Source: Lachnocurva sp029100405 (GTDB lineage Bacteria; Bacillota; Clostridia; Lachnospirales; Lachnospiraceae). From it: a DNA stretch of 64,000 nt. Made by a program: the position numbers and the translations under genes. Position 1 is the first letter of the stretch; each line of letters begins with the position of its first letter. The notes under the pieces were generated by a model. The model was given only the letters and a program-made list of their open reading frames with translations, had not been told where the DNA came from and did not search any database. Location of the stretch: assembly GCA_046263755.1 (NCBI GenBank), contig JBJYZC010000007.1, forward strand, positions 75,472 through 139,471, given 5' to 3'. Shown piece by piece: positions 16,660-24,871 of the stretch.

Positions 16660-17483
16660 CAAGAATGATCTCATATTCGGACAAAGGCACCTGGATCCAC
16701 AAATTGAGCGGGTTTACCAAGCTTTTGTTTTTCATTTTATGGTGTACTGTTAGTGCTTTGACTTATGATACGAGAGTTCTTCTTCTCATGATTCTGGTCG
16801 GCATCTATATTTTTATCGCATCAAAGACCGAGTGGAAGCAGATCAGCTCTGTATTCAAGGCCGTCATGTTTTTTATGATCCTGAATCTGATTTTTATCTA
16901 CATTTTTGCTCCAAATCAGGGGACAGCGATTTATGGAACAAGACATGTACTCCTTCGTCTGTCCGGTCCTTATTCTCTGACGAGGGAACAACTTTTCTAC
17001 GAGTTCAACGTTATGATCAAGTACTTCACTGTTGTTCCGGCCGCCTTTATATTTCTCATTACGACGAATCCCAGTGAGTTTGCAGCTTCTTTGAATGGGG
17101 TAGGTATTCCTGCTTCGATTTCTTACTCCGTTGCGATCACACTGCGCTATATTCCTGATATTCAAGATGAGTATCATAAGATTCGGAATGCTCAGGAAGC
17201 CCGGGGAATCGAGCTTTCCTCCAAGGGAAAGGTCAAAGACAGAATCCGAAATACAGCTGCCATCATATTTCCATTGCTTTTTACATCTATGGAACGGATC
17301 GATACCGTCAGTAATGCCATGGAGCTTCGAGGATTCGGAAAGAAGAGAAAAAGAACCTGGTATTCCAGAAAAGCACTGTCTCGAAATGATATTTTGGTCC
17401 TTGTATTTATTATTGTATTCTCTGTAGCCGCACTGGTTTTCACCTATTATGATGGGAGCAGATTCTATAATCCCTTTCATTAA
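16656..17483 (+). CDS. ECF transporter transmembrane component EcfT
   Basis: 275 residues with about five or six membrane segments. Diagnostic coupling-helix motifs are RNAQEARGIEL (about 178-188) and NAMELRGFGKKRKR (about 217-230), which carry the A-R-G triads that dock into the ATPases. Overlaps the ATPase gene by 4 bases. Confidence 0.9.
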   Translation: MTRMISYSDKGTWIHKLSGFTKLLFFILWCTVSALTYDTRVLLLMILVGIYIFIASKTEWKQISSVFKAVMFFMILNLIFIYIFAPNQGTAIYGTRHVLLRLSGPYSLTREQLFYEFNVMIKYFTVVPAAFIFLITTNPSEFAASLNGVGIPASISYSVAITLRYIPDIQDEYHKIRNAQEARGIELSSKGKVKDRIRNTAAIIFPLLFTSMERIDTVSNAMELRGFGKKRKRTWYSRKALSRNDILVLVFIIVFSVAALVFTYYDGSRFYNPFH

Positions 17484-17580
17484 CATTGGCCGTCAGCAGA
17501 TAGCATGACAAATCTTTCAGCCGATATCGGGCTACTCATTTTTTGCCCGAACGGCACCATCTGGAAAATGGAATTTTCCC

Positions 17581-17638
17581 TTGTCCAGACCTGCATCTCC
17601 GTGTATAGTTTGAAGTAGGAAAACCCTACTTTCCTACT
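17581..17638 (+). promoter_or_regulatory. Promoter and palindromic operator of AbrB-type antitoxin
   Basis: TTGTCC-17-TATAGT (17581-17609), followed by a perfect 9-bp inverted repeat AGTAGGAAA/TTTCCTACT (17614-17622 and 17630-17638, 7-base spacer). It sits at the transcription start and before the ribosome binding site, as expected for autorepression by MazE/AbrB-type antitoxins. Confidence 0.6.
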
Positions 17639-17657
17639 CTTTGAAGGAGATGATCTT

Positions 17658-17936
17658 ATGGCAGCGATGACTACAGAATTTGTTAATGATGCGAAGGTAA
17701 TGTCGAAGGGACAGGTGACGATCCCGAAGAATGTGCGCGAAGCTCTCGGCATAGATGTCGGCGACAGGGTCACATTTATTGTAGACGGCTCGGATATTAG
17801 AATCATGAATTCTGCTGTGTATGCTCTGAAACGTCTTCAGAAGCAGATGAAGGGAGAGGCTGCAAAGGCGGGCTTCACATCTGAGAATGTTATTGCGGAG
17901 TGGATCACAAAGTCCAGAAGAGAGGATAACGCCTAG
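17658..17936 (+). CDS. AbrB/MazE/SpoVT-family antitoxin
   Basis: 92 residues. Swapped-hairpin DNA-binding domain MSKGQVTIPKNVREALGIDVGDRVTFIVDG (positions about 15-44, here read as two parts: MSKGQVTIPKNVREALGI and DVGDRVTFIVDG). The C-terminal half would bind a PIN-domain toxin. AAGGAG precedes the ATG. Its stop overlaps the GTG start of a PIN toxin remnant by one base, so this is an orphaned antitoxin. Confidence 0.85.
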   Translation: MAAMTTEFVNDAKVMSKGQVTIPKNVREALGIDVGDRVTFIVDGSDIRIMNSAVYALKRLQKQMKGEAAKAGFTSENVIAEWITKSRREDNA

Positions 17937-18122
17937 TGAGAGTGATGATTGATACGAACATCTTCATCTCGGCGGCACTATTTCCGAATGGACGGGTGGC
18001 CGATACTCAGAGCGGCGCTGGATGCAGGAGCAGATTTGTTCCTGACCGGTGATAAAGACTTCCTGGAATCCAAGGTCACGGATCCAAGGATTATCAGCGT
18101 CAGCGAATTTTTGGAAAGATAA
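17936..18122 (+). pseudogene. PIN-domain toxin remnant with internal deletion
   Basis: The N-terminus is intact (VRVMIDTNIFISAALFPNGRVA, catalytic Asp in MIDTN), then the frame breaks. The C-terminal part appears in another frame (ALDAGADLFLTGDKDFLES, then ISVSEFLER and TAA). Full PIN toxins of this group are about 140 residues; only about 62 codons remain, so about 75 central residues, including acidic catalytic positions, are gone. Confidence 0.8.
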
Positions 18123-18258
18123 GAAGACAGGCAGAAACTATGGAGACGATCCGCAAGCCCTGCCTGTTTTTTTATTTCAGAAACTGTCTGTAATAATCAA
18201 ATCCCGCAAAAGAGCGCAGAATACGGCACTTTGCGGCATCTGAGGAAGGAAATTTTCT

Positions 18259-18300
18259 ATGACAAGAATACTTTTCGTCTGCCACGGCAGGACTCCATGA
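18259..18300 (+). pseudogene. 5' remnant of a low-molecular-weight protein tyrosine phosphatase gene
   Basis: ATG 18259 reads MTRILFVCHG, then RTP and a stop. This matches the start and first half of the active-site loop of LMW-PTPs, and the DNA resembles the start of the intact gene at 19636, including the upstream ATACGGCA and GAGGA segments. The rest of the gene is missing here; similar 3' ends occur at 31345-31404 and 41189-41227. Confidence 0.7.
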
Positions 18301-18573
18301 CTACTCGCAATCCTCGGAATAATGGGGCAAACTGGGGCATAATTCGGTGTCACCATGCTCTAAGACTACCGGGAGACTACTTTTTCCTTCTTTATAAGAA
18401 AGAATGTGAAAGCAATCGTTAACACGGTATATATGGTATGAACACCCCTGAAAGTAATCGTTATAGGGTTCTACCAGGAGACTACTACACTTCGAAATTA
18501 AAAATTTCTCTTCTATAAATTATGGGGAAAATGAAGGTCTTATATGGTGTAGCTGATTAAAGGAGAAATTATT
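18301..18573. other. Intergenic stretch left of the nuclease module
   Basis: No gene seen between 18123 and 18573 apart from the phosphatase remnant. Short motifs recur: AATCGTTA (near 18414 and 18456) and AGACTAC (near 18362, 18374 and 18480). The same motifs occur again at 19347-19635 right of the module. Their function is unknown. Confidence 0.4.
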
Positions 18574-19182
18574 ATGGCATTAAAGGACGAAATTTTACAG
18601 TATCTGAAAATACATCCAGGTGCAACTGACACTGAACTTGAGAGAGTATTTGGAAAAAATCATCAGCACATCAATATTACATGTCGTGGCCTTGTTGAAA
18701 AGGGTATGCTTATTCGATGTGAAAACCCTGATAAAGATAATCGTATAGGAAATTTTCTTGCAGGAACAGTGATTGCGAATTCTACTGTAAAAAGCCAGTC
18801 GGCGTCTGATGATCATGCTCTTCAAGAGGAAGATATCAAACATGTTCTGTATGATTACCTCACAAAAGAAGGATGGTCTGTTGAGGTTGCGTGGGGACAT
18901 AAGCCTGGTGTGGACATTGATGCTAGAAAAAATGGAAAACGATGGCTTATAGAAGTGAAGGGGCCAGGCTCCAAACAGCCAATGAGGGTCAATTACTTTA
19001 TAGGAATTCTTGGTGAGACTCTTCAGAGAATGGACGATGCGGATGCGAGATATTCTATTGCGTTTCCTGATATGAGACAGTATAGAGGCCTCTGGGAACG
19101 TCTTCCTCAGTTGGCTAAAGAACGAACAACAATTGACATGTTACTGATTGATTCAAAAGGTAATATTGAGGTGTATAAATAA
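18574..19182 (+). CDS. Winged-helix plus PD-(D/E)XK nuclease-like protein
   Basis: 202 residues. Residues 1-50 look like a small winged-helix domain (DTELERVFGKNHQHINITCR, then LVEKGMLIR). Residues about 85-200 carry a restriction-endonuclease-like core: VDIDARKNGKRWLIEVKGPG has the D-x(n)-E-x-K catalytic pattern, after the conserved EGWSVEVAWGHKPG strand. It may be a DNA-binding nuclease or a defence accessory protein; no methylase is adjacent. AAAGGAG precedes the ATG. A 53-aa EF-hand-like gene follows by 2 bases. It lies between two LMW-PTP sequences, inside the island. Confidence 0.7.
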   Translation: MALKDEILQYLKIHPGATDTELERVFGKNHQHINITCRGLVEKGMLIRCENPDKDNRIGNFLAGTVIANSTVKSQSASDDHALQEEDIKHVLYDYLTKEGWSVEVAWGHKPGVDIDARKNGKRWLIEVKGPGSKQPMRVNYFIGILGETLQRMDDADARYSIAFPDMRQYRGLWERLPQLAKERTTIDMLLIDSKGNIEVYK

Positions 19183-19184
19183 GT

Positions 19185-19346
19185 ATGATTGATTGGAACA
19201 ATAACGGAAAGATTGATCCAGTGGATGTTGGTATTTCAATTGCGATTTCACAGGATAATGAAACTGACGAGGCGAGGAAAGTTGAAGAAAAAAGACTATC
19301 ACTTCTCGATAAGTTAATGAACTGGATTAAAAAGAAGCGTATTTAA
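19185..19346 (+). CDS. Small EF-hand-like protein (53 aa)
   Basis: ATG 19185, two bases after the nuclease gene stop, reads 53 codons to TAA 19344. Residues 3-14 (DWNNNGKIDPVD) fit the calcium-binding loop pattern DxNxNGxIDxxD of EF-hands and dockerins. The remainder is charged and helical (RKVEEKRLSLLDKLMNWIKK). No signal peptide. The tight coupling suggests it works with the nuclease, perhaps as a small regulator; that is inference. Confidence 0.6.
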   Translation: MIDWNNNGKIDPVDVGISIAISQDNETDEARKVEEKRLSLLDKLMNWIKKKRI

Positions 19347-19635
19347 TCGTTTGCTTCCGGATGGGCAGATATGTTCGCACGAACTGGGCAGTTTGAATGT
19401 TCAAATATAGTTTGCACCCCCCCTATGGGGTAATCGTTAAATTGTTTCAAAAATCGGAGTAGTCTGCACCCCCTAAACAGACTACTACTTGACTACAACT
19501 GAGTAGTACACAAGGCTACATTTTGCCCTGATTTGCCTATTGGTGTAAATGTCGGCATGGTATGTGTACAGAATGAAAAACGCAAAAAACCTTGCAAAAC
19601 GGGGCAAGATACGGCATTTGAGGAGTTATACAGAA
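19347..19635. other. Intergenic stretch right of the nuclease module
   Basis: No gene supported. Contains GTAATCGTTA (near 19431) and AGACTACTAC (near 19479), echoing 18301-18573, and GC-rich runs such as CACCCCCCC. The last part (19600-19635) is the leader of the phosphatase gene with GAGGAG about 10 bases before its ATG. Confidence 0.4.
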
Positions 19636-20106
19636 ATGATTAAAGTATTATTCGTTTGCCACGGCAACATTTGTCGCAGTGTTTCAGCAGAATATATCCT
19701 TAAGAATCTCGTTCGTAAAAGAGGGCGGGAGACGGAGTTTTTCATCGACTCTGCAGCGACTTCCACAGAAGAGATCGGGAATCCGATCTATCCGCCCATG
19801 CGGCAGGCGCTGAAGCAAATGGATATTCCTGTTGGAGATCACAGAGCGCGGCAGCTGAAAAGACAGGATTATGATGCATTTGACTTCATCATTGGAATGG
19901 ACAGGGAAAACCTTTTTTATATGAAACAGATACTGGGTAGTGATCCTGACCACAAAATGCATTATCTATTGGAATTTTCCGATCGCTCCGGAGGTATCAT
20001 AGACGATCCATGGTATACCAGGCAATTTGAACGATGTGCCAAACAGATCCTGGCCGGTTGCAAAGGCTTGCTGGAAAAGATAATACCTGGTGACAGGCAC
20101 TGTTAA
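19636..20106 (+). CDS. Low-molecular-weight protein tyrosine phosphatase; proposed cassette insertion target
   Basis: 156 residues from ATG 19636, preceded by GAGGAG; the longer frame to 19549 has no ribosome binding site. The P-loop VCHGNICRS (about 5-13, nucleophile Cys and Arg of CX5R), NPIYPPMRQAL and the general-acid region IIDDPWYTRQFE (about 121-132) are intact, so it should dephosphorylate Tyr or low-molecular-weight substrates. The C-terminus GCKGLLEKI is followed by IPGDRHC and TAA. That final 23 bp (20084-20106) is the first copy of a direct repeat found six more times up to 39287. The remnant at 41189 stops right after EKI, which may be the original end. Confidence 0.87.
   Translation: MIKVLFVCHGNICRSVSAEYILKNLVRKRGRETEFFIDSAATSTEEIGNPIYPPMRQALKQMDIPVGDHRARQLKRQDYDAFDFIIGMDRENLFYMKQILGSDPDHKMHYLLEFSDRSGGIIDDPWYTRQFERCAKQILAGCKGLLEKIIPGDRHC
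20084..20106 (+). repeat. Island repeat, copy a (3' end of phosphatase gene)
   Basis: 23 bp, TACCT then GGTGACAGGCACTGTTAA. It ends exactly with the phosphatase stop codon. A truncated hsdS begins at the next bases. Confidence 0.92.
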
Positions 20107-20107
20107 T

Positions 20108-20356
20108 ATGGATTTAAACAAATATATTAGTGGTGCAGCACAGCCAAAACTTAATCAAAAGAATTTGAACCGTATTAGAATACCGTTGCCATCAAAGAAA
20201 GAAGTAGTCCGGATTGTCAATTTATTGGAACGGTTTGATGGATTATGCAATGACATATCTGAAGGGCTTCCAGCGGAAATCGACGCACGTCAGAAGCAAT
20301 ATGAATATTACAGAGATAAGCTTTTAAATTTTAAGGAGAAGGAAGCAAGCAATTAA
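20108..20356 (+). pseudogene. hsdS: C-terminal fragment of type I restriction specificity subunit HsdS
   Basis: About 82 codons encode the distal part of HsdS: YISGAAQPKLNQKNLNRI, PLPSKKEVVRIVNLLERFD and the terminal coiled coil RQKQYEYYRDKLLNFKE. Complete subunits are about 400 residues with two target recognition domains. Here everything before the second recognition domain's end is missing, and the break coincides with repeat copy a. The frame is open back through the repeat (GTG at 20090), but that is probably accidental. Confidence 0.85.
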
Positions 20357-20374
20357 GTATACAAGGAGGGAAAG

Positions 20375-21463
20375 TTGAAGGATATAAAGAAAGACCCCTT
20401 TGAAGAATATATAAGGAATCTTCCACCTACCAGAAAGGAACTGGGACAGGCTTGGCAGACTGCGATTGGATTACAGGATGTGGATGGACTAAAGCCATCT
20501 GAATATCTGTATGAGACTGCAAAGAAGAATATTGATGGGGAAATCTCTGTGGATGAAGCAGGGGATTTGATCAATAGTTACTATGAGAGCAAAGATGGTC
20601 GCTCTGAGGTGGAAGCACGAACAGAAGAAGCGGATAAGGTGTCTGCAAGAATTGCAAAAATCTTATCAGAGAAGGCGTTTACTTTTTCGCCGACACAGTA
20701 TTTGTCTATCCATCGTACATTGTTTTTAGGAATCTTTTCTCATGCCGGAAAGATAAGAGATTATAACGTTACGAAAAAGGAATGGGTTCTTGAAGGGGAT
20801 ACCGTATCCTATGGTGGTGCATCAGAACTTCGAGAAACGTTGGATTATGACTTTTCTCAGGAAAGAGAATTTCGTTATAACGGATTAACGATGGATGAAG
20901 TGATTCATCATTTAGCAGTCTTTATTTCCAGATTATGGCAAATTCATGTATTCGAAGAAGGAAATACAAGAACGACGGCGGTATTCTTAATCAAATACCT
21001 GCGTATGCTAGGATTTGAAGTTGAGAATGATTTGTTTGCAGAAAACTCTTGGTATTTTAGAAATGCCTTGGTTAGAGCTAATTATAACAACATTAAAAAG
21101 GGCGTCTATGAGACCACTGAGTTTCTAGAAAAGTTCTTAAGAAATCTTCTCCTGGATGAGAAGCATGAGCTTCATAACAGGGAAATGCATATAAGTGGTA
21201 AATTTTTATTGGGTCACGATGAACCGATAAATGACCCAATAAATGACCCAATAAATGACCCAATAAAATTGGATGATCGTGAACAGCAAATTATTGAGAT
21301 ATTACGAGAAAAGTCTGATTTAACACGTAAAGAAATGGCGGCTCGTTTAGAATGCTCGGATTCAACAGTTAAGCGTTGCTTACAGTCAATGGTCGAAAAG
21401 GGTGTGATCAAACGAATTGGGTCAAATAAGAAGGGTGGATGGATTATATTGGAGGGAAAATAA
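20375..21463 (+). CDS. Fic family protein with C-terminal winged helix
   Basis: 362 residues from TTG 20375 with AAGGAGGG just upstream. Fic fold with the active-site motif HVFEEGNTRTT (about 189-199), a variant of HxFx(D/E)GNGR in which the second Gly is Thr. These enzymes usually transfer AMP to a protein hydroxyl. Residues about 285-296 are three INDP repeats forming a linker. The C-terminus (about 300-355) is a winged helix (LTRKEMAARLECSDSTVKR). Fic proteins with such domains often sit inside type I restriction loci, and its stop overlaps the hsdR start by one base (TAATG). Confidence 0.85.
   Translation: MKDIKKDPFEEYIRNLPPTRKELGQAWQTAIGLQDVDGLKPSEYLYETAKKNIDGEISVDEAGDLINSYYESKDGRSEVEARTEEADKVSARIAKILSEKAFTFSPTQYLSIHRTLFLGIFSHAGKIRDYNVTKKEWVLEGDTVSYGGASELRETLDYDFSQEREFRYNGLTMDEVIHHLAVFISRLWQIHVFEEGNTRTTAVFLIKYLRMLGFEVENDLFAENSWYFRNALVRANYNNIKKGVYETTEFLEKFLRNLLLDEKHELHNREMHISGKFLLGHDEPINDPINDPINDPIKLDDREQQIIEILREKSDLTRKEMAARLECSDSTVKRCLQSMVEKGVIKRIGSNKKGGWIILEGK
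21227..21262 (+). repeat. 12-bp coding tandem repeat in fic, three copies
   Basis: Three perfect copies of ATAAATGACCCA encode INDP units between the Fic domain and the winged helix. Changes in copy number would keep frame. Confidence 0.9.
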
Positions 21464-24400
21464 TGCCATTTTTTAATATAGTAGCAGCTTCGAATGAGAA
21501 TACAGTTGTTACAGAGTACGAACCGGTAAAGTCTCGTTCAGATAGCTATCAGAGTGAAGCTGAATTAGAAAAAGAGTTTATTCGTTTGTTGACCGAGCAG
21601 GGGTATACCTATTTACAAATACACAAAGAAGAGGATTTGATTCGAAATCTGCGCTCTTGCATGGAGGAACTTAATAACTATAAGTTCTCTGATGATGAGT
21701 GGAGCAGATTCTTTTCTGATGCTTTAGCAAATCCGAATGAGCATATTGTTGAGAAAACAAGAAAGATTCAGGAAGATAATGTTCAGGTTTTAAAAAGAGA
21801 TGATGGATCATCAAAGAACATTACTATCATCGATAGAAAGAATATTCATAACAATAAGCTTCAGGTAATCAATCAATATGTGATTGGAACAGAAGAGGGG
21901 GCAAGGCACGATAATCGTTATGATGTGACCGTTTTGGTAAATGGTCTTCCGCTTGTTCATGTTGAGTTAAAGCGTCGTGGTGTAGCAATCCGTGAAGCCT
22001 TTAACCAGATCAATCGCTATCAGAGAGATTCATTCTGGGCAGGCTGTGGCTTGTTTGAATATGTCCAGATATTTGTTATCAGTAACGGAACAAATACAAA
22101 GTATTATTCTAACAGTACACGCTTTAATGCAATTAAGGATGCAAGTTCCGGGAAAACAAAGAAGGAAAAGACGAGCAACAGTTTTGAATTCACATCATTT
22201 TGGGCGGACTCTAATAATAGAGTGATTCCGGATTTGATTGATTTTACAAAGACCTTTTTTGCAAAGCATACAATTTTAAATATTCTTACGAAGTATTGTA
22301 TCTTCACAGCTGAAGATACACTTCTTGTAATGCGACCATATCAGATTACGGCGACGGAAAGAATCTTAAATCGTATTGAGATTGCCAATAACTATAAAAA
22401 ATATGGAGATATTGCCGGTGGTGGATACATTTGGCATACAACAGGCTCCGGTAAGACTCTTACATCGTTCAAAGCTGCAAGATTAGCTTCTCAGTTGCCT
22501 TATATTGATAAGGTTTTGTTTGTCGTTGATCGTAAAGATTTGGATTATCAGACTATGAAGGAGTACGACAGATTTGAAAAGGGAGCTGCTAACTCTAATA
22601 GTAATACTACAATTCTAAAACGACAGTTAGAGGATTCGAATGCGCATATTATTATTACGACCATTCAGAAGCTTTCTACATTCATTAAAAAATATCCTGG
22701 GCATGAAGTATTTGAAAAACATGTGGTTATCATTTTTGATGAATGCCATAGATCACAGTTTGGAGATATGCATGCAGCTATTGTAAAGAGTTTCAAAAAG
22801 TATCATTTATTTGGATTTACAGGAACTCCTATTTTTGCTGCCAATTCCGGAAGTGCAAGTAAGACGCAGTTTTTTACTACAGCACAAACCTTTGGTGATC
22901 AGCTTCATACTTACACAATTGTAGATGCGATTAATGATAAAAATGTTCTCCCATTCCGCGTGGATTATATTAAGACTATGGATATGGAAGAAGATATTAC
23001 AGATGAAATGGTCTGGGATATTAATCGTGAAAAAACATACATGGCACCGGAACGTATTAAACTGGTTACAAAGTATATCTTGGACCATTTTGATCAAAAG
23101 ACATATCGTGGCAATAAATCATATTACTACAATGCTTTGATGAATATCGGCGAGGTTGCATCCGCTGCAAATGGTAAGGTTGAGGAAGAAAAGCGTAAGC
23201 AAAGATTATCAGGATTTAATTCAATCTTTGCTGTTGCATCTGTGGATATGGCAAAACTGTATTATCAGGAATTCAAGAAGCAGATGGAAGCTGATCCGAC
23301 AAAGAAACTTCGAATTGCTACCATTTACAGTTATGGTGCAAATGAGGAAGAAACGGATGGAATCTTAGATGAGGAAAATCCGGAAGATACATCTGCTTTA
23401 GATAAGAGCTCGCGTGATTTTTTGGATGATGCTATAAAAGATTATAACGAGATGTTTAAAACAAATTATAGTACCGATGGTGACCGATTCCAGAATTACT
23501 ATAAGGATGTTTCGCTTCGAATGAAGAATAAGGAACTGGATTTGCTGATTGTTGTAAATATGTTCCTTACCGGTTTTGATGCAACAACATTAAATACGCT
23601 TTGGGTGGATAAGAACTTGAAGATGCATGGATTGATTCAGGCTTTTTCGCGTACAAATCGTATTCTTAACAGCATTAAGACTTTTGGAAATATTGTATGC
23701 TTCAGAAATCTTCAAAAACGTGTTGATAGTGCAATATCGCTGTTCGGCGATAAGAATGCCGGTGGAATTGTTTTATTGCAGAGCTTTAACGATTACTATT
23801 ATGGTTATGAGTCTGTAGACGGAACTCCAATGCCGGGATACGTGGATATGATAGAAGAGTTGACGGAGAAGTTTCCGTTAACAGATCCACGTATTGAAGG
23901 AGAACAGAATCAAAAAGAGTTTATAGCATTGTTTGGTGCTTTGCTTCGTATGCGAAATCTTTTGGTATCGTTTGATGAATTCGAGGGTAAAGAAATAATC
24001 TCGGAGCGCGATTTGCAGGACTATCTTGGAAGATACCAGGATTTGCGTGATGAATGGAAGCGTAAGAGAGAAAATGGTGAAAGCACCGATATAATTGATG
24101 ATATTGTCTTTGAAATCGAGTTGATTAAGCAGATTGACATCAATATCGATTATATTTTGATGCTTGTAAAGAAGTACCATGATAGTCACGGAGAAGATAA
24201 AGAAGTTCTGATTACTATCCGTAAGGCAATTGATGCAAGTCCTGAACTTCGAAGCAAGAAGCAACTGATTGAAAACTTTATTATGGGTATCAATGAGGTT
24301 GATGATGTTCTAGTTGAATGGCAGGATTATGTCGTTCAGCAAAGGGAACATGATTTGGAAGCCCTTATCGAGAGTGAAAGACTAAAGCCGGATGAAACCA

Positions 24401-24600
24401 GAAAGTTCATCGAAAATGCATTCCGAGATGGTGAGATTAAAACGACCGGAACGGATATTGATAAGCTTCTTCCACCAGTATCACGATTTGGTGGTAGTAA
24501 TAGAGCTGAGATGAAGAAAGGTGTCATCGACAGACTGATGGCTTATTTCGAGCGGTTCTATGGAATGACAAATGCGAAGTTTAATAAGGAAGATGAATAA
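21463..24600 (+). CDS. hsdR: Type I restriction enzyme R subunit
   Basis: 1045 residues from ATG 21463 (GGAGGG upstream). The N-terminal nuclease domain (RYDVTVLVNGLPLVHVELKRRG, read as YDVTVLVNG and HVELKRR, about 150-171) has the D...ExK catalytic site. Superfamily 2 motor motifs are HTTGSGKT (about 324-331), IIFDECHRSQ (about 422-431), FGFTGTP and the C-terminal QAFSRTNR. Length is normal and no frame break is seen. The subunit needs HsdM and HsdS; neither is complete here. The gene is AT-richer than the flanking chromosome, consistent with transfer. Confidence 0.93.
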   Translation: MPFFNIVAASNENTVVTEYEPVKSRSDSYQSEAELEKEFIRLLTEQGYTYLQIHKEEDLIRNLRSCMEELNNYKFSDDEWSRFFSDALANPNEHIVEKTRKIQEDNVQVLKRDDGSSKNITIIDRKNIHNNKLQVINQYVIGTEEGARHDNRYDVTVLVNGLPLVHVELKRRGVAIREAFNQINRYQRDSFWAGCGLFEYVQIFVISNGTNTKYYSNSTRFNAIKDASSGKTKKEKTSNSFEFTSFWADSNNRVIPDLIDFTKTFFAKHTILNILTKYCIFTAEDTLLVMRPYQITATERILNRIEIANNYKKYGDIAGGGYIWHTTGSGKTLTSFKAARLASQLPYIDKVLFVVDRKDLDYQTMKEYDRFEKGAANSNSNTTILKRQLEDSNAHIIITTIQKLSTFIKKYPGHEVFEKHVVIIFDECHRSQFGDMHAAIVKSFKKYHLFGFTGTPIFAANSGSASKTQFFTTAQTFGDQLHTYTIVDAINDKNVLPFRVDYIKTMDMEEDITDEMVWDINREKTYMAPERIKLVTKYILDHFDQKTYRGNKSYYYNALMNIGEVASAANGKVEEEKRKQRLSGFNSIFAVASVDMAKLYYQEFKKQMEADPTKKLRIATIYSYGANEEETDGILDEENPEDTSALDKSSRDFLDDAIKDYNEMFKTNYSTDGDRFQNYYKDVSLRMKNKELDLLIVVNMFLTGFDATTLNTLWVDKNLKMHGLIQAFSRTNRILNSIKTFGNIVCFRNLQKRVDSAISLFGDKNAGGIVLLQSFNDYYYGYESVDGTPMPGYVDMIEELTEKFPLTDPRIEGEQNQKEFIALFGALLRMRNLLVSFDEFEGKEIISERDLQDYLGRYQDLRDEWKRKRENGESTDIIDDIVFEIELIKQIDINIDYILMLVKKYHDSHGEDKEVLITIRKAIDASPELRSKKQLIENFIMGINEVDDVLVEWQDYVVQQREHDLEALIESERLKPDETRKFIENAFRDGEIKTTGTDIDKLLPPVSRFGGSNRAEMKKGVIDRLMAYFERFYGMTNAKFNKEDE

Positions 24601-24630
24601 TCTTTGCAATAAATAAAGAAGTACAGACCA

Positions 24631-24816
24631 TTGCTGGAGTATCCAATTAATGTAACAATTGATACAAATGTTTTTGATGCGTGTAAGTACAATTTGTCAA
24701 AGGATAGTACTTTACAAATTTTGGCTAATTATGTAAGGGACGGAAAGGTAAAGGTGTATCTTAGCAATATTGTTCTAGAATACCTGGTGACAGGAACAGT
24801 TAAACATAGAAAATAG
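24631..24816 (+). pseudogene. N-terminal PIN-domain fragment cut at repeat copy h
   Basis: About 61 codons. VTIDTNVFDACKYNLS carries the first catalytic Asp of PIN nucleases, and YLSNIVLE follows as the next strand. The frame then runs into repeat copy h (YLVTGTVK) and stops. Full PIN proteins of this kind are 150 or more residues, so the 3' part is missing. The start codon is unclear (TTG 24631). Confidence 0.65.
24781..24803 (+). repeat. Island repeat, copy h
   Basis: TACCT then GGTGACAGGAACAGTTAA. Identical to copy a at 21 of 23 positions. It ends the PIN fragment and precedes the Rgg module. Confidence 0.85.
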
Positions 24817-24871
24817 CAGGATATAAGCTTTATATTTTTCCCAAAAGAGATTGAAATGATAGGAGTGTTCA

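Noticed and set aside
18049..18243. 64-codon open frame across the end of the PIN remnant
   Set aside because: It reads the wrong frame of the toxin remnant and has no start signal or homology I can see.
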